From NCBI GenBank assembly GCA_014526335.1, contig JACTAT010000007.1, positions 1 through 64,000 on the forward strand: 64,000 bases of DNA, given 5' to 3'. Shown piece by piece: positions 44,018-54,610 of the stretch. Position 1 is the stretch's first letter. Each line of letters begins with the position of its first letter. The notes under the pieces were generated by a model. The model worked only from the letters and a program-made list of their open reading frames with translations. It ran no database searches and was not told the origin of the DNA. The position numbers were made by a program, and so were the translations under genes. Source of the stretch: Chrysaora quinquecirrha (Eukaryota; Cnidaria; Scyphozoa; Semaeostomeae; Pelagiidae).

Positions 44018-44397
44018 CTGTTAGGAAGACAGAAAAGGGAGATTCTTATAAAATTGCAGGCTTTTTTTACCAATCTAAGATGCATCGACGAATCTAGCCC
44101 TAAACCTGACAGGTGCTCAAAGTTGAAAAGGACTTGGTCGATCAGTTATAGTACGTGTTGCATTAAAACCTTTCAATTTTTATAGTACCTAATACATTCT
44201 TGGAAAGACACTCTTCTTGTACTAGAAAAAAAGGAGCTTAATATAACACTACTTGATCAATAGTCATGTTTTAGACTTCAATAGCAATAAGAAAACGGAT
44301 GGGGTTTACCTACATAATATGCATCTATGTTATGGTTCTAATTATGTCAGCAGGTGCTCTTATGGACAGACAATCCATGGCTCATGCACAAATCTTA

Positions 44398-44667
44398 GGC
44401 CCCGTTTACATTTTACAGGATACCTTTAGAAGCGTCTTGATTTTGCATCGGATAGGGTTTATGTTTACTCCCTGATTTTCACTCCATTTTGTAGGTGATA
44501 TGAAAATCGCGCTGCTCCGGATGTAATTGAAATTCTTTTTTGAGTGGGGTTTAACCATTGGTATTAACGATAGGTTTTGGGTATGATGCAATCACTTGCC
44601 CTATTCGATATGGCTTAATGCAAGGTGCAGCGCTCCGATAGCTATCCTGTACAGTGTAAACGGGGCC
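44398..44667. mobile_element. 270-bp TAA-flanked MITE (right)
   Basis: Mirror of 21213-21482 with GGCCCCGTTTACA ends and TAA flanks. Confidence 0.72.
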
Positions 44668-44959
44668 TTAAATATACAAAAACCTACTATATAGACGCCC
44701 AGATATACCCATATTCCTTCCATCTGCCCCCTCTTGATATCATTGCAAGAAATTCAATTTGGGTGAACCGAACCCAATAATGCAAAAAAGCCACTACCCA
44801 TAAAGGTGCAGTTTAATTTAGGGAGGCAGAAATCGGCTGGACCATTGTTATTCATACATCTACAGAGACATATAAGGTGGAGGAAATCTATAAAGTCAAT
44901 GTGCACAGGGCACAGCATATAATAGTGTACAAATAGGATTTTCGTTCACTATAATTGTT

Positions 44960-45455
44960 CAACTGTGTGTATGCATGTGGTTCACATGGCTATATCGACC
45001 CAATGAATTTTGTCCTAAATATTTTTTAACGGGTTTTCAGATATTTTGTTCACACTCCCACATCGTCTGCATGAATTTCATCTTCCTATTTCTCTCTACA
45101 ACTCTGTGTATATATATAAGGTCAACAGGTTATAATAAATCGTCCACATGGATTTCGAATGCCGTTATAGCTATCTCTATAAGTACGTGATTCACACGTC
45201 CAAGTCAGCCACATATATATAGTCTCCTTATGTATCTCTACAACTTTGTGTAATATATTTTTTCCACGCAGCCACATAGCCCACATGAGTTTTGTCGCTC
45301 TTTATATATCTATAACTATGTTTATATATCTTGTCCACACGTCCACATCGTCCACACGAATATTAACCTCTGTTTCTGTATGTATGTTTGTGGCCCATAA
45401 GTCACCTCGCTCACGTGAATTTCACTCTTTGCATCAATCATCTTTCTCTCCATAG
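44960..45455. repeat. Degenerate tandem repeat (right copy)
   Basis: Mirror of 17840-18320: CCACATCGTCCACAC-type motifs alternating with TATATATCT. Open frames in it are not genes. Confidence 0.6.
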
Positions 45456-45569
45456 CTTTGTGATAGTTTATGTAGTCAACACATATAACTGCATGCTAAT
45501 TAATTGGAGATGAAGCTGCTACATAACTGCGCTGAATTGGTGCGAATTCAATCTTACAAAAAAAGGGGT

Positions 45570-46150
45570 TTAACAAAATATATCCAACGAACGTACAAAT
45601 TGACCACGAAAAGATTGACTAGATATTTTCGCTTTCACTGTTAAACAACGCAAAAATTTCGTCGATGTATCTCCTAAAGAACAATATTCTAGGTCCTGAA
45701 TATGGCATAATACGGATCTATTCATGGTGACCAATAAAAATATTGGCAATAACAGGGGCAAGTGGGAAACCCATGGCAACGCCGTTAATTTGGTCCTCCT
45801 ATCAACTTCAGGTTAAGGAAGCCTTATTTATCGAATGGGAGCAGCCCTCTCTCAATAAGCATGTTTTTCATACTAATATGTCCTTATTTTCTAAATTATA
45901 TATTTTGTGTTTGTTATTTTTCTCTTCTCTGTATTGTATATGCCCCCAAAGAGTTTCCGTAAAGCTGTCTTGTCACTCTTTTCGCAAAATTATTATTTAT
46001 AGACTATACCTGTGTAATTAGTTGTTAACTATTTCTTATTTTTTATCAGCCTATTTTTGTTAAGCTTGACACTTCTAGTATGTAAGTAACGTATTTTAAA
46101 TTCAAATATTTGAAACGAACCCATGATGATGGAAACATGTCGTCGAAACA
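45570..46150 (-). pseudogene. Penelope-like element RT scrap (right)
   Basis: Mirror of 17130-17713 with the same altered catalytic block, so the decay predates the arms' separation. The ATGATGATGGAAACATG segment is on the plus strand at about 46122. Confidence 0.6.
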
Positions 46151-46796
46151 CGCCTTTAAAAATTAAAAAAATTGTTGCTTTTCTTCAATGCATTGCTTCA
46201 AATTCCATCAATCACTTGTGCAATATGCTTTCCAAGGCTCTTAAAGTCAAGGTTTTCATCGCCATTCACGTAAAATAAACATGTTACAGTTCACTTTACC
46301 CACTTAAGTTTCTTGAAAGATTGTTTTGGAGGCAAAATATGAAGCTGTGCCTTGTTGAATGAGCCATTGGTCAGCTTCAGTTTTCTAAACATTTCTCCAT
46401 CTGTTTCTCTAATTGTTCAGTCGATTCGGAGAAATGATGTAATTTGTTTTAATTGCAACGTAATTGTAGTAACTTCGTTCGTCGGATTTAATCTTTCAAA
46501 CCAGAAAGGTGCGATTTATCGGAATTAATTAAAATTAGAATACAGTTCAAATTTCAGTTGTAGTGAGTGTATAGATCTTTCAACGTGGAATGGAGCTTCC
46601 GACAAGCAACATGAGTAGAGAAAGTAGAGGGAGTAGAGAAAGTCAGGGTCCTCCCAGGCGCCAAAGCACACTCGGTTGTTAATTTCAAATTATATAATAA
46701 AAGAAAATGATCTTATTCAAATGTTTACAATTATATTAATTTATCACATACACTACTACAAAACATGGTTACATATAATCAAGTAATATAATAAAT

Positions 46797-47560
46797 TTAC
46801 ACAAAAAACCCATCCAATCGTAATCCTCTTAAATTTTCGAACTTGTATACATTGCAAGTGCATTGTATGCCATTCCATTGACTCATTATTTGTTTAAAAA
46901 ACTTGGGAGTTTCAACAGATGCTATTTCGTTGTAGAGGCTATTCCATATCATTGGCCGAAAAGACCCGAGACTTTTAGGGCACGTTACTTGATTTGGTGT
47001 ATAATGTTGCAAGTCATAGGGATTTCTCCTTGAATGATTCTAGAAGATTCAAATTTTAATAGCTATTACATGGAAGCAGGATTTGATTCCTTCTTTGCCT
47101 TATAGATTTAGGTACAGAAACAGCGTTAACGAGAAACACACCTAGAGCATCCATCTTCCAGCCCGTTGTAATAGTTCTTGACAAGAACTTTTTCTACCAT
47201 CATATTGAAATCAGAATGATCGTTCTTTTATCCTTTCAATTTTAAGCAGATATAGCAGATGAAAAATGCTATATATATGGACAATAATTGAAATTTGAAA
47301 ATACAAAATTATGGGCTAGACGTTTCCTGGTTTCTAAACCATTAAATCGTTAAAAATTTCAACTGAATCCCGGATTTTTTAGACAACTCGGAAATGACTG
47401 TCGCAATTCAACTTATTATCAAGTTTGACGCCAAACAGTTTCACAGTGGGTTCAGTTTCTGTATTATTACCCTTAGTGCTCAAGTTGATACCAGTCTTGT
47501 TAGATCTATCCTTTTCAACAAGAATGGAATGAAAATCAGAATTAGCAAACATTTGATTGT
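46797..47560 (-). pseudogene. Jockey-like LINE reverse transcriptase relic (right)
   Basis: Mirror of 11945-12715, with the terminal piece LGSFRPMIWNSLYNEI at 46797-47012. The WNSL reading is closer to the family consensus W N.LP than WKSL in the left arm. The catalytic part is missing. Confidence 0.6.
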
Positions 47561-47894
47561 AAGCTAGCTAATCCAAAGCGACAGGGTACTCTTCTTCCAA
47601 AACTTCTATACAGTATATATAAAACAGAGCTGTGTGCATGTTTGTATGTATGTATGTATGTATATATGTTCGCTTATAACTCAAAAACCACTCCACGGAC
47701 TGAAAAAAAATGTATATCTTTGTAATCGGCACTTTCCGGAGAGTGTCCTCGGCGAAAAAAATTTCAAAAAGCTTTATGAATTAATATGTAAGGTTGGTAC
47801 CTGGCCTAAGGTACCGAAACGCATGCAGTTAGGCTCATATTGCATGAGCACAAATTCGTATTCGGCCTATATGAATAATTTCACCAGCCGCCCC

Positions 47895-47955
47895 ATTCTC
47901 AAATGCCAGACACGTTTCGCTCTTATAGGAGCTCATCAGTGACATGTGTGAGAAT
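47895..47955 (-). ncRNA. Hammerhead ribozyme motif, type I (right arm)
   Basis: Mirror of 11548-11608. On the minus strand: CTGATGA, GCTC/GAGC, GAAA, ACGTGT, C. The proximal stem I pairs ATGTCA with TGGCAT; the distal stem pairs ATTCTCA with TGAGAAT. Preceded by GGTTCGATTC. Confidence 0.85.
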
Positions 47956-48120
47956 CGAACCGGGGTTTATAGGCCAGGTACCAACCTTACATAGTAATAT
48001 GCAAGACTTCGGTACTCGTGTCATACCAGTCTAAAACTCACACAGTTACTCACCAGTCAGCCCAGCTCCGGTTGTCGTGTGATTAGCAATTGTGCTTCTC
48101 ACGCAATTAAAACCGGTTCG

Positions 48121-48181
48121 ATTCTCAAACATGTCACTGATGAGCTCCAATAAGAGCGAAACGTGTCTGGTATTTGAGAAT
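48121..48181 (+). ncRNA. Hammerhead ribozyme motif, type I (right arm)
   Basis: Mirror of 11322-11382. Here the stem I base that is mismatched in the left arm is G, so ATGTCA pairs with TGGTAT, and the 9-bp distal helix ATTCTCAAA/TTTGAGAAT is complete. Preceded directly by CCGGTTCG. Core, stem II and GAAA are canonical. Confidence 0.87.
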
Positions 48182-49103
48182 GGGGCGGCTGGTGAAATTA
48201 TTTATGAAATAAAAGAATTAAATGATAGGTAAATGGGTAGTAGAATGGAATAAAAGCGACTGGATTTCGATTTCTTGAAGCCATGTTGACGTCAAATTAA
48301 TCAATATTATGCTTATTAGTTGTACGATTCGGCTAAACAAAAGTCGATTGTTACAAGAAAATATTAATCCGTCAAATTAAACATGTGAGTGAATTGTATC
48401 TCAGAAAAGTCTCCACTTTATTAACCCTATTCGGTATGGGCTATTTTTTGCCTTTCTAGGGATGGGGGGAAGCGCGTTTTTCGCCTGCTATTTGTCTGAT
48501 TGAGATAAAACTTGGTAGAAATGTGCAAGTATCCAATTGTAACTAGTTAATACTATTGTTTGATAATTTGTCACGTGATACGTTGCCTAGCGACCGTGTA
48601 GAGTGTGAAATTATGACTATTTCATCTACATTGCCGAAAATCAAGCTAAATCGGACTAAAATAGGTAAAACGCACTGTAAATGTTAAAATCTCTGTAGAA
48701 AGTAAACTTTTTCTATCATTTAAGCTAATTATCAGCTAATTGCCGTTTCTTATCAACTTTTATTTTAAGCCTTTGTGATGAGGACAAAATTTTTTGCTTA
48801 CTCAGCATTTTGGAAAACGTATATAACAAGTTATAAAAAATTGCAGCCATTAATATTAAAAACAAGCAAATAATATATCATGTATAATATATTTTTATAT
48901 TTACGAAGCTTTTCGTTCACGTAGAACATCCTCAGGTGTAAATGCTACATCAAAATTAGAATTCTATTTATACAAAATAAGAATATGCCTCAGGAGACTA
49001 CTTAAGATATTCTATTTAAAATATTTTAAAAGCGTATTTACAATCGTATTAAAATAATATTTATTTTACAACGTCCCAAGTGACTACCTACGTTATGCCA
49101 TTT

Positions 49104-49658
49104 TTAAAAAGATGTAAAAACCTTATTTCGGATTGATCGTTGATTGTCGGTTTTTTGTTTCATTATATAAAAGGCTTCTAGTGTCTTTCTTTTCTTATTG
49201 TTCAATGGGGCTTTCGTAAGGATATCCCACGTAAAAGCGTGACCAACATTCTTTAGAACGTGTTTTGCAGGTTCTGATTTTCCCAACAAATGGTTATGTT
49301 CAGCCCAGTGTGTTTCTGCATTTCGTTTTGTTTCGCCAATGTATCTTTCACCGCACGAACATGTACCCTCGTAAATTATTGATGACTTGTGACTGATTTT
49401 ATCCTTCAGAGGAAATAATGATTTGATTTTTCTAGTTTTCCATGTTACCTCAATTGTAACATTATTCTCCGCAAAAGATTCGATACTTTTCTTCACTTTG
49501 AACCATTTTTGCTCATTCATAGGGCAGAACGGGATCTGAATTCTTATGACGAATTTTGGGTCTTCATCAAATAACCAACTTGGTATAATTTGTTTTCCCA
49601 TCTTTGTTTTCGAATGCGTGTATGACCGAGTTAATAAATGCAGTTGGATAGCCAGCAT
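49104..49658 (-). CDS. Penelope-like element GIY-YIG endonuclease (right)
   Basis: Mirror of 9891-10415; 184 residues because the open frame extends farther upstream and its end is shifted. TCSCGERYIGETKRN and KTLEAFYI are kept. The tail after MKQK is frameshifted relative to the left copy. It is still in a different frame from the RT. Confidence 0.8.
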   Translation of the reverse strand: MLAIQLHLLTRSYTHSKTKMGKQIIPSWLFDEDPKFVIRIQIPFCPMNEQKWFKVKKSIESFAENNVTIEVTWKTRKIKSLFPLKDKISHKSSIIYEGTCSCGERYIGETKRNAETHWAEHNHLLGKSEPAKHVLKNVGHAFTWDILTKAPLNNKKRKTLEAFYIMKQKTDNQRSIRNKVFTSF

Positions 49659-50670
49659 TTTTGAATTTGGTAAAAATTCTTTTTTTCTCTAGAACAAAAT
49701 TTAAGCTTATCTTATTTGCTCTGTGAAGCTCACCGTTGATGATGTTTCTTTTGTACCTTTTGGGGACAGCCGAGGTCCAGTGAAAAGGTAATTTAGCTTC
49801 TTTAGGGACGACCATAAACGTTAAATTATTTCCATTTCTCGTGATTTCAGTGTCAAGAAATTTTGTTGGGTTTGTTTCAATCGTGAATTTCAAGTTGGGG
49901 TGATAATTGTTGAGGTTGTGAAATAGTTCATCCGGAGAGTTCTTTTTTCGTCTGGTGTAAATATCATCAACGTAACGAGTGTAAAACTTCGGTTTCATTG
50001 GAAAAACGACCTCTCTCTCAACTTTATTCATAAAACAACCTGCGAAAGTCACTGAAGCTGGACCCCCCATCGAAACGCCATCAATTTGTTTGTAGAGAGT
50101 ACCATTAGCTGAGGATGTGCATTCTTTTGTTAGTTTGATTAAGAGTTTTTCGAAAATTGATCTTTTGCAAAATGGTTTAAGCTTGTTGTGAATGTATATT
50201 TCGTCACAAATGAATTTGATTGTTTGGTCAATAGGGATATTGGTAAAAAGTGATTCGACATCGTAACTAACATCTTCTTCTTCCTCAGAGAGTGGAATTT
50301 TACTTATCAGATCAGGAAAACTCTGTGTATTTGATATCACAAATTCGTTCTGAGTTAAAGGTTGGAGATAATTTGCAATCACTTTGCCTGCATTGTAATA
50401 GCAAGTTCCCGTTTGATCTATTATTGGTCGCAATTTCAACGACCTTAGTTCTACATTTCCTATACAGTCAAATTTATGTGTTTTGGCACTTGCAAATAAT
50501 CTTGCTGGTTGTTTACTGGAAGTCTTCATATCCTCATATTCTGGAATGTTATTGAAATGTCTATATAAGAACGACTGAAATGATTGTAGATCGTTTAAAA
50601 TGTTATCCCTACATTCGACATAGTTTCCTTGTTCAATCCCTTCATCTATCATGGTTTTTTTTGGCAACAT
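49567..50670 (-). CDS. Penelope-like element reverse transcriptase (right)
   Basis: Mirror of 8834-9937; 367 residues with SYDVESLFTNIP, GVSMGGPAS and YVDD all present and only a handful of substitutions (for example Arg for Ile after FCK). Identical frame breaks on both sides show that this copy is not an independent active insertion. Confidence 0.85.
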   Translation of the reverse strand: MLPKKTMIDEGIEQGNYVECRDNILNDLQSFQSFLYRHFNNIPEYEDMKTSSKQPARLFASAKTHKFDCIGNVELRSLKLRPIIDQTGTCYYNAGKVIANYLQPLTQNEFVISNTQSFPDLISKIPLSEEEEDVSYDVESLFTNIPIDQTIKFICDEIYIHNKLKPFCKRSIFEKLLIKLTKECTSSANGTLYKQIDGVSMGGPASVTFAGCFMNKVEREVVFPMKPKFYTRYVDDIYTRRKKNSPDELFHNLNNYHPNLKFTIETNPTKFLDTEITRNGNNLTFMVVPKEAKLPFHWTSAVPKRYKRNIINGELHRANKISLNFVLEKKRIFTKFKNAGYPTAFINSVIHAFENKDGKTNYTKLVI

Positions 50671-50866
50671 AGTCTTTTTTGTTCAGAATAATAATGCTGC
50701 TATCTTTATCCCCTGATAAAATCGTTATGCTTTTATTGTGACGTAATTCACTTGTATTGTGAAAGGTGTAATCTTTTGTATGTGATACATTTTGGGAAAG
50801 TAGATTGGTTTCTTTCCGTAGAAATTCATGAAAGTTTTCTTTTTGGTCTGGAGGAACATATAACAA
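50642..50866 (-). pseudogene. Penelope-like element N-terminal RT part (right)
   Basis: Mirror of 8637-8855, reading GDKDSSIIILNKKDYVAK before the frame is lost at the A-run. Confidence 0.55.
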
Positions 50867-53159
50867 GCTTTATTTTCAATAAAAATCTTCAAAAGCATAG
50901 GTTACACAGCGTTATGCATGACTCAATTCTTTCATGTGTGATAATTATTCAAAGAAATAAAGCCGATTGAAGGGTAATTTGCATTACCAGCTTCCAAATA
51001 TGGGCATTTCCTGGTCACGTGACTAAGTCCGCAACACCATAACCCATACCACAAGGTTCCTTCATAAATTCTATGAAAAGTCAGACCCTTACCAACGCTA
51101 CTAAGGAGTTCTTGCAGATGATACACGAGCAAAAGTAGGAGGGGGCGAAAAACGCCCCCCAAACCGAATAGGGTTAATGGAAAGTTGAAAAAATTCAACC
51201 CAGCATCGACGGGTACCAGAATCAATTCTGAATATTTCATCTTTCCTCGATCAGCTTTGTACCAAATTTACTTGATATGGGAAGCGAAAAGTTGTCTGAA
51301 AGCGTCTTGAAAACAGAAATTTTGCCAAATTTTGCCAAATTTGTGACGTCACAAATACGATTGTACTCGATCATGGTTTACAATGGATTAGTATAGGGAA
51401 CGCAGGAGTGGGCTCCACTTTTCCTACAATTCTGACGCCCAGGCGAATTTCATATAAAATTCTTATTGCGATAGCAAACTTAATTCATTTGTTAATGTTT
51501 CTCAGTTATTTCCGGGTTTAAGAAACGTTTTCTAAGAATATTACGGCAATTTGAATTTTGATAGCTGCAATATTGACAAAAAGTGCTAGGTCTTTTCAAG
51601 CCTTAACCGTTGATTATCACACATGATACCACCACACCCCCGAAATCAATGTTGAGAGGGTGTTGATCGTCATTAATTCGAAGCTCCATCAAGTGTCGGT
51701 TTTGAACACCAACATTGAGTCTGGGGGGAGGGGGCTTCTGATGAAATAGCTACCATTTCAATGGATATCCACAAAAATCGACATTTCTTGCTTAGAGTCC
51801 CAGCTATTTTTTGCCAGAATTGTCTTGTTAAGATGATATTGATTCCTCTTATATTGTGGAGCCGGCTACAAAGGTCATGAGTTGACTTGTTATCATCAGC
51901 AGAGGGAATGAAAAGGAGAGTGTCTGAAATGAGAATAGTCCAGAGGGTGAGTGGGGAGTATTACCACCTGAGCTGGGACTTTATGGGATAAACATTTTAT
52001 GGGTCACCTTTTGGCGTAGATTGCGAATCTGGATGTTGATCGGTGATTCTGGGGGGCTTTTCGGAGATAAAGGGGGGTTTTGGGAGAAATAGAGAGGGAC
52101 GTATCTATTCATAATGATAGCAGTCCTTTTAGCAACAGGAGCCAGGGGGGTATTCTTGGCCAACAAATTCAATCAAATCGTGGATGGATAAAGATTCTTA
52201 TTAAAGGGGTTACCTTGGTGGGATCGGTGGGTTAGTTTGGGGGGGGGGGCTGTGGGTTAAGAGAGAAGCGTTCTAGTCCGGTCTGAAAGCACAATAATCG
52301 TGCAAAATATGATACCAGCATTAAAATTTCACAAGATATGCAGTTTGAGTCGTAGAAAACGATGCAAAACAGGCCCAAGTTGAAAAATGCCTCTATGATC
52401 TATTTTTAGAACAGGGGGGCTTAGCACCAGTTCTCAGAATGATGAAATCGATTTTGGAGTCATTGGTTACTGGTATAACCATGAAATTTAGTATTGCTAA
52501 GTAATTTGACCTGTACAATACCATGAAAATCAAATGAGGCCAATAAAGTACCCTATTTTCTATATTTAGAACTGGGGGCTCAGTCCCAGTCCTCAAAACC
52601 GTAAAATTGATTTAGGAAGATATATTGCCTGTATAACCATGAAATTAAGTATTCCTAAGTAAATTGACCTGTACAATACCATAAAAATCAAATCAGGTCA
52701 GTAAATTACCCTTTTTTCCATATTTAGAACAGGGAGCTTGGTCCCAATCCTCAAAACCGTAAAATTGATTTAGGAGGATATATTACCTGTGTAACGATGA
52801 AATTTAGTATTTCAGTTCCCTTCATGGCACCGGTCCCAGTCCACAGAGTTATTACCCAATTTCTAAGTTAACAAAACATATGATATACCAACCAAATAGT
52901 ACAGAACGATTGACGGTCTACTGATATTATCTCAGTCAAAACATTGGCCACTGCATTCACACAATTCCGTGCACTCTAATCCATAGCGCTTGCACTTGCA
53001 CCTGGTTGTGCAACTCCGTTTGCAACCGCATTAACCAGTTCATGGCAGGCCTGTGACGCTTCGGGTATCAGTGTCCAAATTGGAGTCATCATCCCTTCCT
53101 CTCCTTCTGTTCTGTGCCAACCGTAATCAACGAAATCTGGAACATTTTGCCATCGGTTA

Positions 53160-53363
53160 TGTTGTGTTATTTGAATCTGCACGGAATTCATTATGCTGTA
53201 TTCCCTAATGATAATAGAACAATTAATTATCCTGCATTCGTTAAAATGCGTGCAGCACTTGTTTACAACAAGTTGTCATATAAATTTAGTTTGCCTGATA
53301 ATTTAGTTAGTTAGTAAATTCAGATTAGAAAAGACGTTCCTTTTCTGTGTACATAACTCAACA
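53160..53363 (+). repeat. 5' LTR of right gypsy element
   Basis: Seen: TGTTGTGTTATTTG...CATAACTCAACA, 204 bp, followed by TGGTGATAGGAG as probable primer-binding site. Confidence 0.92.
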
Positions 53364-53503
53364 TGGTGATAGGAGAACTTTAACACTACTTTGGGAGTGT
53401 GCAAGGCTACGAATGTAGAAGAGCGGTCTTAAGACTACGGGTCGACGACTTAGAGGCGCTGCATTGGTGAGCCCCGTAACTTGCAAGAAAGTACACGTGC
53501 AAG

Positions 53504-54477
53504 ATGGCGACGTTTCAAGTCACGCCCCCAGAGAAGTTTTCCTTCAAACCAGAAGAATGGCCAAAGTGGATTCGACGTTTCGAACGCTTCAGAGTGGCCT
53601 CTGAACTCAATAAAAGAGATGAAGAGAGTCAAGTAAATACGCTGATATACTCAATGGGCGACGAAGCAGACGATATATTGCAGTCGTTTGGTCTTAGTGA
53701 AACAGACAGGAAGAAGTATAAAACTGTAAAAGAAAAATTTGAAAAGCATTTCATTATAAAGAGGAATGTTATATTTGAAAGAGCCCGGTTCAACATCCAA
53801 CAAGAGGGTGAGTTGTAGACAGTTTCATTACTGATCTTTATACTTTAGCTGAATTTTGTGAATTTGGTGAATTGCACGATGAATTGATTCGTGACCGTAT
53901 AGTGGTTGGGATACAAAATTTATCTGAAAGATTACAACTTGAGAGTGAACTAACACTTTCGAAGGCTATTAATGTTGTTAGACAGAAGGAAGTGGTAAAA
54001 AAACAGCAAAATCTAATGACAGTTAAAGCTTTTTCAGCACAACAAACAGTGGATGCACTGAAGATGTCCAAAAGAAAAAACCAGACTGGAGGTAGAAGCA
54101 CTAATTTGGGCTCACGTAATGGCATGAACGACAAGAACCAAGCCAAGCAGTCTACGAAATGTGAGAGGTGCTCAGGGCCCCCTCATCAGAAGCAAACATG
54201 CCCTGCCCGGAATTCAAAATGCCATAGCTGTGGAAAAATGGGACATTGGACACGTGCATGCAGAAACAAGAAACTGCACGAAATATCAGGTGATAATTTT
54301 CCTTTATCTTCTGAAGATGAATATTTTCTTGGTGAGATTAAACTTGATGCAGTGACAAGCCAATATGATGGTAACGTATGGATGGCTGAGGTTTCTGTAA
54401 ATGGAAAACGGGTCCAGTTCAAACTAGACTCAGGCGCTGATGTTTCAGTGATACCATTTCTCTATTTCAGAAGTTAG
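53504..54477 (+). pseudogene. Gag-protease of right gypsy element (broken)
   Basis: Seen: the frame from Met 53504 stops at 53818, where several bases are missing relative to the left copy and a TAG arises. It resumes at 53872 (a second short deletion removes residues near 53912) and covers both CCHC knuckles and the protease motif FKLDSGADVSVIPF, then stops at 54477 after a single-base loss. It therefore cannot give full-length gag-protease. Confidence 0.85.
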
Positions 54478-54610
54478 ATAAGGGCGCAATCCAAGTTCTA
54501 AAAAAACTAACAACACACTTCTTGGCCCTTGCAATTATAAAATAAATTGTAGAGGAAAATTTTCAGCCAAGTTATCTATTGATGACAAAAGTCATTATGA
54601 AGATGTTTAT

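Larger units (their letters stand above)
48421..51177. mobile_element. TTAA-flanked element enclosing a Penelope-like element (right)
   Basis: Mirror of 8261-11082, with TTAA at 48421-48424 and 51174-51177. It is about 65 bp shorter because a short segment equivalent to left 8515-8580 is missing near 50935. Confidence 0.65.
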
